DNA of 64,000 nucleotides from Microbacterium forte (GTDB lineage: Bacteria > Actinomycetota > Actinomycetes > Actinomycetales > Microbacteriaceae): positions 3,410,001 to 3,474,000 of the forward strand of contig NZ_CP116871.1 in the NCBI RefSeq assembly GCF_031885415.1, read 5' to 3'. Position numbers and translations under genes: made by a program. Below are positions 53,954-62,513 of this stretch, piece after piece; the stretch's first letter is position 1; each line of letters starts with the position of its first letter. The notes beneath the pieces are model-generated. The model ran no database searches and was not told where the DNA came from. It saw only the letters and a list, made by a program, of their open reading frames with translations.

Positions 53954-54026
53954 TGGGCCCCGTGGGGCTCGAACCCACGACCCGCGGATTAAAAGTCCGA
54001 TGCTCTGCCAACTGAGCTAGAGGCCC
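53954..54026 (-). tRNA. tRNA-Lys (anticodon TTT)
   Basis: Minus-strand cloverleaf: acceptor GGGCCTC/GGGGCCC, D-loop AGCTCAGTTGGCAGAGC, anticodon loop CTTTTAA, T-loop TTCGAGC. The next three bases are CCG, so the CCA end is not encoded, unlike the other two tRNAs here. 73 nt. Confidence 0.95.
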
Positions 54027-54034
54027 GCCCCTCC

Positions 54035-54040
54035 AGTCTA
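54035..54040 (-). promoter_or_regulatory. -10 box of tRNA-Lys
   Basis: TAGACT on the minus strand, 8 nt before the mature 5' end; it sits directly after the fasciclin gene's terminator. Confidence 0.55.
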
Positions 54041-54049
54041 GGGCGCAAA

Positions 54050-54087
54050 GAAGGAGCCGCTGACGACGTGTCGTCAGCGGCTCCTTC
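54050..54087 (-). terminator. Terminator of the fasciclin gene
   Basis: Perfect 17-bp stem (54050-54066 with 54071-54087) with a 4-nt loop, followed on the minus strand by TCTTTGCG. It separates the fasciclin gene from tRNA-Lys. Confidence 0.85.
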
Positions 54088-54155
54088 TCCATCCCACCGA
54101 CCTCCCCCGAGAGGTGGGACGGCTTACCGAGTGTCCGCCTCGGCGTTCCCGGGCC

Positions 54156-54818
54156 TTACTCGGCCGGGGGCATCAGGACCGTGTCGATGAGGTACACGGT
54201 CGCGTTGGCGGTCTGGACTCCACCGCAGATGACGGTGGCGTCGTTGACCATCAGGTCGTCGCCGCTGCCGGTGACCTCGAGGTCAGCACCCTGGACGGTG
54301 GTGTGCATGCCGGCGATCTCGTCAGGTGCGACCTGGCCGGGGACCACGTGGTAGGTCAGGATCGAGCTCAGCGTGGCGCTGTCGGTCTTGAGTGCCTCGA
54401 TGGTGGCCGGGTCGATCTTCGCGAAAGCGTCATCGACGGGTGCGAAGACGGTGAACTCGTCGCCGTTCAGCGTGTCGACGAGGTTGACGTCGGGGTTCAG
54501 CTGTCCGCTGACTGCGGCCACGAGCGTGGTGAGCAGCGGGTTGTTGGATGCTGCGGTGGCGACCGGGTCGAGCGACATGCCCTCGACGGATCCTGCGCCG
54601 TCCGGAACAGCCTCTGCGTATGCGGCGCAGCCGGGGCCGACCAGGTTCGCGGCCGGGTCCATCGTCTCGGTCTCGGGAGCCATCGTCTCGGACGACTCGG
54701 GGGCCGTCGACTCTGCCGGCTCTTCGGTGGTGCCGCCCATGGAACATGCGGAGAGCAGGAATGCGCTCGCAAGGCCGAGGGTGATGGCTGCGGTGACCTT
54801 CTTCTTGGTGCTGAACAT
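54156..54818 (-). CDS. Fasciclin-domain lipoprotein (MPT83-like)
   Basis: A 220-residue surface lipoprotein: signal peptide with lipobox LSAC (Cys25), an acidic Thr/Ser/Glu linker (27-50), then one FAS1 domain with [19 protein letters not shown] and the C-terminal [11 protein letters not shown], as in mycobacterial MPT70/MPT83. These antigens are controlled by SigK; here sigK-rskA is divergently adjacent. ATG 54818 has AAGGAG upstream; a longer frame lacks a signal peptide at its N-terminus. Confidence 0.92.
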   Translation of the reverse strand: MFSTKKKVTAAITLGLASAFLLSACSMGGTTEEPAESTAPESSETMAPETETMDPAANLVGPGCAAYAEAVPDGAGSVEGMSLDPVATAASNNPLLTTLVAAVSGQLNPDVNLVDTLNGDEFTVFAPVDDAFAKIDPATIEALKTDSATLSSILTYHVVPGQVAPDEIAGMHTTVQGADLEVTGSGDDLMVNDATVICGGVQTANATVYLIDTVLMPPAE

Positions 54819-54868
54819 CTCAAGCTCCTTCAGAACACTGCCACGGCCTCTCCGTGGCGTTGACAGTC

Positions 54869-54895
54869 GTTCGGAGCCCCACCGGGATCGGATGG
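54869..54895 (-). promoter_or_regulatory. SigK-type promoter of the fasciclin gene
   Basis: On the minus strand, CCATCC (54890-54895) and CCGAAC (54869-54874) are separated by 15 nt, close to the CCATCC and CCGAAT elements reported for SigK promoters of M. tuberculosis mpt70/mpt83. The leader would be about 45 nt. Confidence 0.6.
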
Positions 54896-54930
54896 GAGAA
54901 ACGTCAAAGTTTTTTCCGAGCCGCCGAATC

Positions 54931-54958
54931 CAATCCGTTTCGAGGGTCTGCCGCGAAC
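54931..54958 (+). promoter_or_regulatory. Possible SigK autoregulatory promoter
   Basis: CAATCC (54931-54936), 16-nt spacer, GCGAAC (54953-54958): one mismatch per box to the fasciclin promoter. About 80 nt before the sigK ATG. Confidence 0.35.
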
Positions 54959-55041
54959 AGGTTTCGACGAGGAGCACTTAAGAGGACTCGTTTCCGTCAC
55001 TTTCAGGTGGCGGCTGCACGGGAAAGCGGGGTGAATGCGGC

Positions 55042-55641
55042 ATGCTGTTAGAGATGGTCATCGATGGAATGGACGTACCCGAAGACGGTACGGCTCGGGA
55101 TGCTGTCGCTGACCTGCTCCTTCGCATCGGCGACGGTGATCAGCGCGCATTCGCGGAGCTCTACGACACTCTGTCGTCACGCGTCTTCGGCCTCATCCTC
55201 AGGGTCCTCGTGAATCGCTCGCAGAGCGAAGAGGTGCTCCAAGAGGTCTTCTTGGAGATCTGGCAATCCGCTACGAAGTTCGCTCCGAACAAGGGTCAGG
55301 GAAGAACCTGGGTGATGACGATCGCGCACCGTCGTGCGGTCGACCGGGTTCGGGCGTCCCAGTCCAGCGCGGACCGAGACGTACGAGCCGGGTTCAGGGA
55401 CATCGGGGTCGCGCACGACAGTGTGGCGGAGACGGTGGAGCTGGGCATCGAGGGCGAGAAGGTGGTTCACGCGCTCTCAGGCCTTCCCGAGGTGCAGCGC
55501 GAAGCTCTCGTCCTGGCCTATTACGGCGGTTACAGTCAGAACGAAGTGGCAGCTCTCGTCGGGGCGCCGCTGGGGACGATCAAGACACGGATGCGAGATG
55601 GGCTCTCGCGACTGAGGACAGCTATGGGGGTGACGGCATGA
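55042..55641 (+). CDS. sigK: ECF RNA polymerase sigma factor SigK
   Basis: A 199-residue ECF sigma factor: region 2 (AFAELYDTLSSRVFGLILRVL, EEVLQEVFLEIWQSA) and region 4 with a helix-turn-helix (SQNEVAALVGAPLGTIKTRMRDGLSRL). GRTWVMTIAHRRAVDRVRAS is typical of SigK. It is coupled by ATGA overlap to an RskA-type anti-sigma gene and divergent from a fasciclin lipoprotein gene, as in mycobacteria. ATGs at 55042, 55054 and 55069 are possible starts; 55042 is listed without a good ribosome site. Confidence 0.92.
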   Translation: MLLEMVIDGMDVPEDGTARDAVADLLLRIGDGDQRAFAELYDTLSSRVFGLILRVLVNRSQSEEVLQEVFLEIWQSATKFAPNKGQGRTWVMTIAHRRAVDRVRASQSSADRDVRAGFRDIGVAHDSVAETVELGIEGEKVVHALSGLPEVQREALVLAYYGGYSQNEVAALVGAPLGTIKTRMRDGLSRLRTAMGVTA

Positions 55642-56459
55642 ACGAGAAGGACTTCGCAGAACTCGCGGCAGGAGCAGCGCTCGACGCGCTGTCGCCCGAT
55701 GACCAGCAGCGGTATCACGCCGCACTCGCAGCGCACCCGGAATGGCAGAGCATCGTGGATGCCGATGCCGACAGTGCCGGCTTCCTCGCCGACGGAGTGG
55801 CGCAGGCCGTTCCTTCGCCCGACATTCGTGCCGCTCTGCTCGCACGTATCGCCGTCACGCCGCAGAGCGGCGATGTCGTTCTCTCGGACTCGGCGCCCGA
55901 CTCGATGCCCGACCCGGCGCCCGGCGAGACGGCAGATGCCGCGCCCGTGGCGGACTCAGCGACCGCCGCACGCGATGGCGACGACGCCCCGAAGGCTCCG
56001 GCACACCGCCTCCGCTTCCTCTTCGCGCTCGCGGCATGCCTCGCGCTGCTCGTCGGTGTGGGGGCAGGCGCCGTCGCGATCAACACCTACATCAACCGAC
56101 CGGCGAGTGTCGTCGCACTCGAGGACATCCAGGCGGCCGGTGACGCTCAGCAGGCCAGCGTGTCGCTCGAGAGCGGCGGCACTGCGACCGCGCACTGGTC
56201 GGCGTCGCTCGGCAAGTCCGTGCTCGTGACCGACGGCATCCCGTCGCTCGCCGAGGGCAAGACCTACGAGCTCTGGTATGTGCGCGGTGACACTCCGGTG
56301 TCGGCAGGCGTGTTCGCGGCCGACGACGGCGAAGCGACAGCGGTGCTCGCGGGCGAGATGCACGCGGGTGATGTGATCGCCGTCACGGTGGAGCAGGACG
56401 GAGGCTCGCCCTCGGGCCTGCCGACATCCGATCCCGTCGTCGTGATCCCGACGGCCTGA
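55638..56459 (+). CDS. rskA: Anti-sigma-K factor RskA
   Basis: A 273-residue membrane anti-sigma factor: N-terminal sigma-binding domain (LAAGAALDALSPDDQQRYHAAL, lacking the His-Cys-Cys zinc motif of ZAS proteins), a Pro/Asp-rich linker, one membrane helix (about 130-150) and an extracytoplasmic RskA domain (YELWYVRGDTPVSAGVF). It holds SigK inactive until regulated proteolysis releases it; the rhomboid is not the known protease. ATG 55638 overlaps sigK. Confidence 0.92.
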   Translation: MNEKDFAELAAGAALDALSPDDQQRYHAALAAHPEWQSIVDADADSAGFLADGVAQAVPSPDIRAALLARIAVTPQSGDVVLSDSAPDSMPDPAPGETADAAPVADSATAARDGDDAPKAPAHRLRFLFALAACLALLVGVGAGAVAINTYINRPASVVALEDIQAAGDAQQASVSLESGGTATAHWSASLGKSVLVTDGIPSLAEGKTYELWYVRGDTPVSAGVFAADDGEATAVLAGEMHAGDVIAVTVEQDGGSPSGLPTSDPVVVIPTA

Positions 56460-56475
56460 TGTCTCGGATCGCGCG

Positions 56476-56481
56476 TACCCT
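56476..56481 (+). promoter_or_regulatory. -10 box of the 56488 gene (leaderless)
   Basis: TACCCT ends 6 nt before ATG 56488. Confidence 0.55.
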
Positions 56482-56487
56482 GGACTG

Positions 56488-57117
56488 ATGCCTGAGCAGT
56501 TCTCCCGTCCGGTGCGCCGGCCCACCAGTGCCTTCGACAACATCGTGGGCAGTCACGATCCCGCCGAGGAGACGCGCGTCGCGCATGCGACCGCATCCGC
56601 TCTGCTGACCCGCGTGCGCGCCGATGAGAGCGGCGTGAGCGCCGACCGGCTCGTCGCCTTCACCGACGAGCACGGCATCGACGAGATCGCCGAGCTCTGG
56701 TCGAAGGCTCCGTCTCGCACTCTGCCGGGCGCGCTGTGGCGGCTGTACCTCCTGCAGCTGGCCATCCACGGCGACCCGCACACCGCGGCCCTGCTGTACG
56801 AGCGGGGCAGAGTGGAGCTCGCATCCGTGGATGCCGTGATCGCCGGAGCACCGGTGCCGGCGAACCCCGACGAGCTCGTCGCCCTGATCGACACGATCCT
56901 CCGCGGGGCGTTCCGCGGGGACTTCGCGGTCGCCCTCGATCGGGCCGCGGCGTTCTGCCGGGTCCAGGCCTCTGGCGCGACCCACGCGGCGGACGACTAC
57001 GAGCCGACCGAACCGTCGCGCGCGAGCGAGCTCACCACCCGCGCCCTGCGGCTGAGCAGCTATGCGCAGGACCTGTCTGCCGCTGCCGTGCTGTGGCGCT
57101 CGGGCGCATTGGCCTGA
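56488..57117 (+). CDS. Conserved actinobacterial protein of unknown function
   Basis: A 209-residue, mostly helical, acidic protein without membrane segments. N-terminal SRPVRRPTSAFDNIVGSHDPAEETRVAHATASALL, then ELWSKAPSRTLPGALWRLYLLQ and a repeat-like helical region ending AAAVLWRSGALA. I recognise it only as a conserved actinobacterial hypothetical. It has a leaderless promoter and sits between rskA and a candidate small RNA. No operon partner. Confidence 0.72.
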   Translation: MPEQFSRPVRRPTSAFDNIVGSHDPAEETRVAHATASALLTRVRADESGVSADRLVAFTDEHGIDEIAELWSKAPSRTLPGALWRLYLLQLAIHGDPHTAALLYERGRVELASVDAVIAGAPVPANPDELVALIDTILRGAFRGDFAVALDRAAAFCRVQASGATHAADDYEPTEPSRASELTTRALRLSSYAQDLSAAAVLWRSGALA

Positions 57118-57163
57118 ATCGACGCGGCGGCCGGGTTCTCATCGGGCGCCGTGCCCGGGCATG

Positions 57164-57246
57164 AAAAGACCGGGCCGCAAAAACGCCTCTCGGCGGAAGG
57201 CCGCTCGCAGCGGCAAAAATTGGAGCCCGGGGTTATGCGGCCCGGC
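57164..57246 (-). ncRNA. Candidate structured small RNA
   Basis: In the 185-nt gap before pabC, the minus strand has an extended -10 (TGTTACACT) and an RNA of about 83 nt closed by a perfect 9-bp stem CCGGGCCGC/GCGGCCCGG (57237-57245 with 57170-57178). Inside are GCCGC-loop-GCGGC (57200-57214) and CGCC-GAGA-GGCG (57184-57195), the latter followed by TTTTT; the closing stem is followed by TCTTTTC, like a terminator. An alternative 5' hairpin (57221-57231 with 57241-57253) is mutually exclusive with the closing stem. It matches no family I know. Confidence 0.45.
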
Positions 57247-57252
57247 CACTCC

Positions 57253-57258
57253 AGTGTA
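57253..57258 (-). promoter_or_regulatory. -10 box of the candidate small RNA
   Basis: TACACT with an upstream TGT (extended -10) on the minus strand; no -35 match. Confidence 0.45.
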
Positions 57259-57290
57259 ACAAGTTCGCGCTGAAGCTATTCCCGGGGCTC

Positions 57291-57296
57291 TAGGCT
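57291..57296 (+). promoter_or_regulatory. -10 box of pabC (leaderless)
   Basis: TAGGCT ends 6 nt before ATG 57303. Confidence 0.6.
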
Positions 57297-57302
57297 CGGA
57301 TC

Positions 57303-58187
57303 ATGACACGGCGCTTTGCTCTGATGATCGATCCTGCGGCGGCCGACGTCGCCCGCTCCGACTTCGCAGACACGTTCACCCTCGTGGATGCGGCCGCACC
57401 GGCGCTGAGCGTGGGGGAGCTGAGCACGCAGCGCGGCGACGGGGTGTTCGAGTCGATCGGCGTGATCGACGGGCATGCGCAGGAGGTCGTGCCGCACCTC
57501 GAGAGGCTCGCGCACTCGGCGCAGCTGTGCGACCTGCCGCTCCCCAATCAGGCGCAGTGGCACCAGGCCATCGAGCGAGCGGCCGCCCACTGCGAACAGG
57601 GCGAATACGTCATCAAGCTCATCCTCAGCCGTGGGGTCGAGCACGGCCCCACACCGACCGCCTGGGTCACGGCCGCACCGGCATCCGACTTCTCGGCGGT
57701 GCGCGAGCAGGGGATCCGCGTGGTCACCCTCGACCGCGGGTACGACCTCGACGTGGCTGAGAAGGCACCGTGGCTGCTGCTCGGGGCCAAGACCCTCTCG
57801 TATGCGGTGAACATGGCGGCGCTTCGCGAAGCGCACCGACGTGGAGCTGACGACGCGATCTTCCTCTCGCGTGACGGCTTCGTGCTCGAGGCACCGACCG
57901 CGTCGCTGATCCTGCGCTTCGGCGAGCGTTTCGTGACGCCGGCGCCCAACGGCGGCATCCTGCACGGTACGACGCAGCTCAGCGTCTACGAGCACCTCAC
58001 CGCGCGCGGATTCGTCGCCGAGTATGCGCAGGTGCCGGCATCCGATCTGTCGCGTGCTGACGCCGCCTGGCTCGTCTCCAGCGTCCGCCTCGCCGCCCCG
58101 ATCACCGCCGTAGACGGAGTCGAGTTGCCCGTCGATCGCGCGCTCACGGCCGAGCTCAACGAGTACCTCCTCTCGCCCCGAGACTGA
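57303..58187 (+). CDS. pabC: Aminotransferase class IV, probable aminodeoxychorismate lyase
   Basis: A 294-residue fold-type IV PLP enzyme. The PLP Lys is in LLGAKTLSYAVNMAALREA, followed by DDAIFLSRDGFVLEAPTASLIL, where the usual EGxxSN is EAPTAS. GDGVFESIGVIDG is the N-terminal signature. Best fit is 4-amino-4-deoxychorismate lyase, making p-aminobenzoate for folate; branched-chain or D-amino acid aminotransferases share the fold. Leaderless start. A strong bidirectional terminator follows. Confidence 0.82.
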   Translation: MTRRFALMIDPAAADVARSDFADTFTLVDAAAPALSVGELSTQRGDGVFESIGVIDGHAQEVVPHLERLAHSAQLCDLPLPNQAQWHQAIERAAAHCEQGEYVIKLILSRGVEHGPTPTAWVTAAPASDFSAVREQGIRVVTLDRGYDLDVAEKAPWLLLGAKTLSYAVNMAALREAHRRGADDAIFLSRDGFVLEAPTASLILRFGERFVTPAPNGGILHGTTQLSVYEHLTARGFVAEYAQVPASDLSRADAAWLVSSVRLAAPITAVDGVELPVDRALTAELNEYLLSPRD

Positions 58188-58207
58188 GGAGCGCCCGGTC
58201 GCAGGAA

Positions 58208-58247
58208 CGAGAGAGGGCCCGACGCCGAAGCGCCGGGCCCTCTCTCG
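58208..58247. terminator. Bidirectional terminator between pabC and pstB
   Basis: Perfect 14-bp stem CGAGAGAGGGCCCG/CGGGCCCTCTCTCG with a 12-nt loop between the convergent genes. Confidence 0.85.
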
Positions 58248-58263
58248 GTCTGAGACCGGATGC

Positions 58264-59043
58264 TTATCCGAAGCGTCCCGAGACGTAGTCCTCGGTCGCC
58301 TGCACCGACGGGGTGGTGAACATCGTGCGGGTGTCGTCGTACTCGATGAGCTTTCCGGGCTTGCCGGTGCCGGCGATGTTGAAGAAGGCGGTCCGGTCGG
58401 ACACGCGGCTCGCCTGCTGCATGTTGTGCGTCACGATGACGACGGTGTACTCCGACTTGATCTCGGCGATGAGCTCCTCGATCGCGAAGGTCGAGATCGG
58501 GTCGAGCGCCGAGCAGGGCTCGTCCATCAGGATCACGTCGGGGGAGACGGCGATGGCACGCGCGATGCACAGACGCTGCTGCTGGCCGCCCGAGAGACCC
58601 GAACCGGGGCGGTCGAGGCGGTCCTTGACCTCGTTCCAGAGGTTCGCGCCACGCAGGGACTTCTCGACGAGAGCATCCTGATCGCTCTTCGCCATGCGCG
58701 TGTTGTTGAGCTTGACGCCCGCGAGCACGTTCTCCTTGATCGACATGGTGGGGAACGGGTTGGGACGCTGGAAGACCATGCCGACCTGACGGCGCACCAG
58801 CACGGGGTCGACGCCGGCGCCGTAGAGGTTCTTGCCGTCGATCAGCACTTCTCCCTCGACACGAGCGCCGGGGATGACCTCGTGCATGCGGTTGAGGGTG
58901 CGCAGGAACGTGGACTTGCCGCAGCCGGACGGGCCGATGAACGCCGTGACGGTGTTGGGCTTGATCTCGATGCTGACGCCTTCGACGGCGAGGAAGTCGC
59001 TGTAGTAGACGTTGAGGTCGTTGACTTCGATGCTCTTGGACAC
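58264..59043 (-). CDS. pstB: Phosphate ABC transporter ATP-binding protein
   Basis: A 259-residue ABC ATPase with Walker [10 protein letters not shown], signature [14 protein letters not shown] and Walker [16 protein letters not shown]. It energises high-affinity phosphate uptake by PstSCA. Last gene of pstS-pstC-pstA-pstB on the minus strand, 34 nt after pstA. No phoU follows within the unit. ATG start at 59043. Confidence 0.97.
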   Translation of the reverse strand: MSKSIEVNDLNVYYSDFLAVEGVSIEIKPNTVTAFIGPSGCGKSTFLRTLNRMHEVIPGARVEGEVLIDGKNLYGAGVDPVLVRRQVGMVFQRPNPFPTMSIKENVLAGVKLNNTRMAKSDQDALVEKSLRGANLWNEVKDRLDRPGSGLSGGQQQRLCIARAIAVSPDVILMDEPCSALDPISTFAIEELIAEIKSEYTVVIVTHNMQQASRVSDRTAFFNIAGTGKPGKLIEYDDTRTMFTTPSVQATEDYVSGRFG

Positions 59044-59077
59044 GTGTGATCCTTCTTCTTCAGTCGGGAAAGACGGC

Positions 59078-60181
59078 TCAGCGGCCGTTGATCTTGGGGG
59101 CGAACACCTTGGCGATGATCCTGGCCAGCAGGTTCAGCACCATCACGATGACGATCAGGGTGAGGGCGGCGGCCCAGGCCCTGTCGAGATAGGCATCGAC
59201 GGGGATGCCGGGGTACTTGGCCTGCATGTACGAGAACACGGGCAGCGTCGCCATCTGCCCGCTGAACATGTTCAGGTTCATGCCCTGCACGATGCCGACC
59301 GTGAGCAGCAGCGGCGCGGTCTCACCGATCACGCGTGAGATGGCGAGCATGATGCTGGTCAGGATTCCGGCGATGGCGGTCGGCAGGACGACCTTGATGA
59401 TCGTCAGCCACTTCGGCACACCGAGCGCGTAGGCGGCCTCCCGGAGCTCGTTCGGGACGATCCGCAGGAGTTCCTCGGAACCGCGCACGACCACGGGGAT
59501 CATCAGCACCGAGAGGGCGAGCGAGCCCATGATGCCCATGCGGGTGCCGGGACCGACGATCAGCGAGAACACGGAGTAGATGAACAGACCGGCGACGATC
59601 GACGGGATGCCTGTCATGACGTCGACGAGGAACGTGATGCCGCGGGCGAGCTTGCGTCCCTCTCCGTACTCGACGAGGTAGATCGAGGTCATCAGACCGA
59701 TCGGCACCGAGATGATCGTGGCGCCCAGGGTGATGAGGAGCGTGCCCCAGATGGCGTGCACCGCGCCGCCGCCTTCGCCGACGATGTTGCGCATCGAGAA
59801 GCTGAAGAACTCGCCGTCGAACCGCATGAGGCCGTTGACGACCACGGTGTACAGCAGCGAGATGAGCGGGAGGAGCGCGACGACGAAGGCGCCGGACACC
59901 AGCGCCGTCATGAGGCGGTCGATCGCGTGGCGACGGCTCTCGACCACGGTGGAGATCACGAAGATCAGAACCATGTAGAAGATGAGGCCGACGACGAGGG
60001 TGAGTGCGATGTTGAAGTCGGCGGGGTCGTTGCCCGCGTTGACGAAGGCGAAGATCGTGGCCGACACCACGAAGGCGGCCAGCAGCAGCGCCCAGGGCGC
60101 CCACCGGGGAAGATGACCTGCCGACGTGCTGTGCACCGGAGCGGCGACGGATGACGGCGAGGGCGTGAGGGTGGCGGTCAT
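59078..60181 (-). CDS. pstA: Phosphate ABC transporter permease PstA
   Basis: A 367-residue permease with six core helices and an N-terminal extension of about 35 residues. The EAA loop is [23 protein letters not shown]. Pairs with PstC to form the channel. ATG 60181 is chosen 1 nt after the pstC stop; an earlier ATG (60208) would overlap pstC. Confidence 0.96.
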   Translation of the reverse strand: MTATLTPSPSSVAAPVHSTSAGHLPRWAPWALLLAAFVVSATIFAFVNAGNDPADFNIALTLVVGLIFYMVLIFVISTVVESRRHAIDRLMTALVSGAFVVALLPLISLLYTVVVNGLMRFDGEFFSFSMRNIVGEGGGAVHAIWGTLLITLGATIISVPIGLMTSIYLVEYGEGRKLARGITFLVDVMTGIPSIVAGLFIYSVFSLIVGPGTRMGIMGSLALSVLMIPVVVRGSEELLRIVPNELREAAYALGVPKWLTIIKVVLPTAIAGILTSIMLAISRVIGETAPLLLTVGIVQGMNLNMFSGQMATLPVFSYMQAKYPGIPVDAYLDRAWAAALTLIVIVMVLNLLARIIAKVFAPKINGR

Positions 60182-60182
60182 G

Positions 60183-61151
60183 TCAGTTGGCTCCCGAGAA
60201 CTCAGCACGGCGCGAGACGATCCAGCGGGCCACGAAGTTGACCGCGAAGGTGACGATGAAGAGGATCAGACCCGCCGCGATGAGCGTGTTGACGCCCTCG
60301 TCGTGGGCCTCGGGGAACCGCAGCGCGATGATCGCGGGGATCGTCGTGGGGTTCTCCGGGTTGATCAGGTTGAACGTGACGATGCCGAGAGGCGAGAGCA
60401 CGAGGGTCACGGCCATGGTCTCGCCGAGCGCGCGTCCGAGGCCGAGCATGGCGCCCGACACCATTCCGCTGCGTGCGAAGGGCAGGACGGCCATGCGGAC
60501 CATCTCCCAGCGGGTGGCCCCGAGCGCGAGCGCCGCCTCCTCGTGGAGCTTCGGCGTCTGCAGGAACACCTCGCGGCAGATCGCGGTCATGATCGGCAGG
60601 ATCATGACGGCGAGCACGAGGGATGCGGTGAGGATCGTCTTTCCCGTGCCCGAGGGCGTGCCGCTGAAGATCGGGATCCAGCCGAGGTTCTCGTTGAGCC
60701 ACTTGTAGAAGGGCACGAGCATCGGGGCGAAGGTGAGGGCTCCCCAGAGGCCGAAGACGACCGACGGGACCGCCGCGAGCAGGTCGATGATGTAGCCGAG
60801 GAACCCGGCGAGGCGCCGCGGCGCGTAGTGCGAGATGAACAGCGCGATGCCGATCGCGATGGGAGCGGCGATCACGAGGGCGATGAAGCTCGACCACAGC
60901 GTTCCGAAGACGAACGGCCAGACCCAGGACAGGAACGACTGACCCTCGAGGATGTGGTTGCCGCTCGTGTCTCCCGAGAGCGCGGGGATCGACTGCACGA
61001 TGAGGAACAGGGCCACGGCGGCGAGCGTGACGAGGATGATGATTCCCGCGGCCAGCGCGGTGCCCGAGAAGACGAGGTCTCCCCGTCGACGCAGCTTGGG
61101 GGGTGTCCCGGCTGAACGGGTGGTATCGGGACCCGTTGTGGTTGTGGACAT
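60183..61151 (-). CDS. pstC: Phosphate ABC transporter permease PstC
   Basis: A 322-residue permease with six membrane helices; EAA loop EEAALALGATRWEMVRMAVLP. Forms the membrane channel with PstA. ATG 61151 has GGAG 8 nt upstream. A longer start at ATG 61193 lies close to the intercistronic hairpin and lacks a ribosome site. The pstS gene is 129 nt upstream with a 19-bp hairpin between. Confidence 0.95.
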   Translation of the reverse strand: MSTTTTGPDTTRSAGTPPKLRRRGDLVFSGTALAAGIIILVTLAAVALFLIVQSIPALSGDTSGNHILEGQSFLSWVWPFVFGTLWSSFIALVIAAPIAIGIALFISHYAPRRLAGFLGYIIDLLAAVPSVVFGLWGALTFAPMLVPFYKWLNENLGWIPIFSGTPSGTGKTILTASLVLAVMILPIMTAICREVFLQTPKLHEEAALALGATRWEMVRMAVLPFARSGMVSGAMLGLGRALGETMAVTLVLSPLGIVTFNLINPENPTTIPAIIALRFPEAHDEGVNTLIAAGLILFIVTFAVNFVARWIVSRRAEFSGAN

Positions 61152-61200
61152 CGGAGCGACTCCAGGCTCTGAGGGACTTTCGGGGGTTTTCATGCGGGTG

Positions 61201-61242
61201 CCCCCGGGTGTCGGTCGAGTCCTCTCGACCGACACCCGGGGG
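61201..61242 (-). terminator. 19-bp perfect hairpin between pstS and pstC
   Basis: CCCCCGGGTGTCGGTCGAG (61201-61219) and its complement (61224-61242) pair perfectly around a 4-nt loop. There is no T-run, so it may stabilise the pstS 3' end or attenuate read-through into pstCAB rather than terminate fully; either raises PstS over the permeases. Confidence 0.65.
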
Positions 61243-61279
61243 CGTCGGACCGGGGCTCAGCGGTGGGCTGAGCCTTCGG

Positions 61280-62383
61280 TCACTCCGTGACGATCGCGTC
61301 GATCGCGGTGCTGATCTGGTCGCGCAGGCTGTCCGAGATCGGCGCGCTGCCCGCGGCCTCGGCTGCGGCATCCTGACCCTCGGCCGATGCGACGTACTGG
61401 AAGTACGCCTTCACGAGGCCGGCGGTCTCGGCGTCGTCGTACTCGACGCAGCCGATGAGGTAGGACACGAGTGCGATCGGGTACGAGCCGGCGGGTGCTG
61501 CGGCCGGGTCGACGGCGAACGCGAGGTCGTGGTCCGAGCGGCCCTCCTCGAGCGGCGACGCCTCGACGAGCGCGGCTGCGGCGTCTGCCGAGTAGGGGAC
61601 GTACTCGCCCTCGACCTCGACGGCGACCTGTCCGAGCTCGGAGGTGCGCGACGCGTCGGCGAAGCCGATGTAGCCGGAGCCGTTGGTGATCGCGTCGACG
61701 ACGCCCGAGGTGCCGTCGCCGGCCTCGCCGGTCTGCAGGGGCCACTCGTCGCTGGGCTCGTAGGTCCACACGTCGGGGGCGACGGCGCTGAGGTACTTGG
61801 TGAACGTCTCCTGCGTGCCCGAGGGGTCGGAGCGGTGCACGGTCACGATGGCCTGGTCGGGCAGTTCGACGCCCTCGTTCTGCGAGGCGATCGCGTCGTC
61901 GTTCCACTTCGTGATGGTGCCCGCGAAGATCTTGGCGATGGTCTCGCCGTCGAGGTTCAGCTCGTCGACGCCCTCGAGGTTGAACGCGACGGCGACGGGG
62001 GAGATGTAGACGGGGATCTCGACGATCTCGTCGGAGGCGCACGAGCCGAAGCCGCCCGCGGCGAGCTCGTCGGCGTTGAACGCGCGGTCGGAGCCGATGA
62101 AGTTCGACGAACCGGCGATGAAGTTCTCGCGGCCGGTGCCCGAACCCGTCGCGGTGTAGTTCACCGTGGTGTCGGGGTTGGCGGTCTGGAATGCGGCGAC
62201 CCAGGACTGCTGGGCTGCTTCCTGCGAGGAGGCTCCGGTGGCCTCGATGGTGCCGGAGAGAGTGGATTCGCTCGGCGCGTCGGTGGTTCCGCCGGTTCCG
62301 CCTTCGTTCGCGGCACAGCCGGCGAGGGCGAGAGCGGCCACGGCGCCGACGGCGCCGATACGTGCGATTCGGGAGATCTTCAC
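61280..62383 (-). CDS. pstS: Phosphate-binding lipoprotein PstS
   Basis: A 367-residue periplasmic-type binding lipoprotein: lipobox LAGC (Cys23), then a class II binding fold with the phosphate loops EATGASSQEAAQQSW, TGSGTGRENF, FIGSDRAF, and RSDPSGTQETFTKYL. It captures phosphate for PstCAB. GTG 62383 with AAGGA upstream gives a proper signal peptide; an upstream in-frame ATG would add 43 residues that destroy it. Confidence 0.96.
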   Translation of the reverse strand: MKISRIARIGAVGAVAALALAGCAANEGGTGGTTDAPSESTLSGTIEATGASSQEAAQQSWVAAFQTANPDTTVNYTATGSGTGRENFIAGSSNFIGSDRAFNADELAAGGFGSCASDEIVEIPVYISPVAVAFNLEGVDELNLDGETIAKIFAGTITKWNDDAIASQNEGVELPDQAIVTVHRSDPSGTQETFTKYLSAVAPDVWTYEPSDEWPLQTGEAGDGTSGVVDAITNGSGYIGFADASRTSELGQVAVEVEGEYVPYSADAAAALVEASPLEEGRSDHDLAFAVDPAAAPAGSYPIALVSYLIGCVEYDDAETAGLVKAYFQYVASAEGQDAAAEAAGSAPISDSLRDQISTAIDAIVTE

Positions 62384-62449
62384 TGTGGATCCTTCGATCT
62401 TTGATGTGGTGGGGCCCGGTGCAGGGCACACAGTGACGCTATGTGCGGC

Positions 62450-62490
62450 GGTTAACGAGACTCTCCCGCGCAGGTGAACGGCAGGTGAAC
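62450..62490 (-). promoter_or_regulatory. PHO-box-like direct repeats upstream of pstS
   Basis: On the minus strand GTTCACC occurs at 62484-62490 and 62473-62479, 11 nt apart, and GTTAACC at 62450-62456 is about two turns further. This is the actinobacterial PhoP operator pattern. TAGCGT (62436-62441) is a possible -10 next to it. Induction at low phosphate by PhoPR is inferred. Confidence 0.7.
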
Positions 62491-62513
62491 GGCGCGCGTC
62501 TCTCTGGGGCATG

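Noticed and set aside
57161..57259. Possible 32-residue basic peptide (starts MKRPGRKNASRRK) before pabC
   Set aside because: No Shine-Dalgarno and no -10 at the leaderless distance; the same bases form the paired arms of the candidate minus-strand RNA, which explains them better.
61152..61235. Longer N-terminus for PstC from upstream ATG codons
   Set aside because: The extra residues are Pro/Thr-rich, overlap the intercistronic hairpin, and lack a ribosome site.
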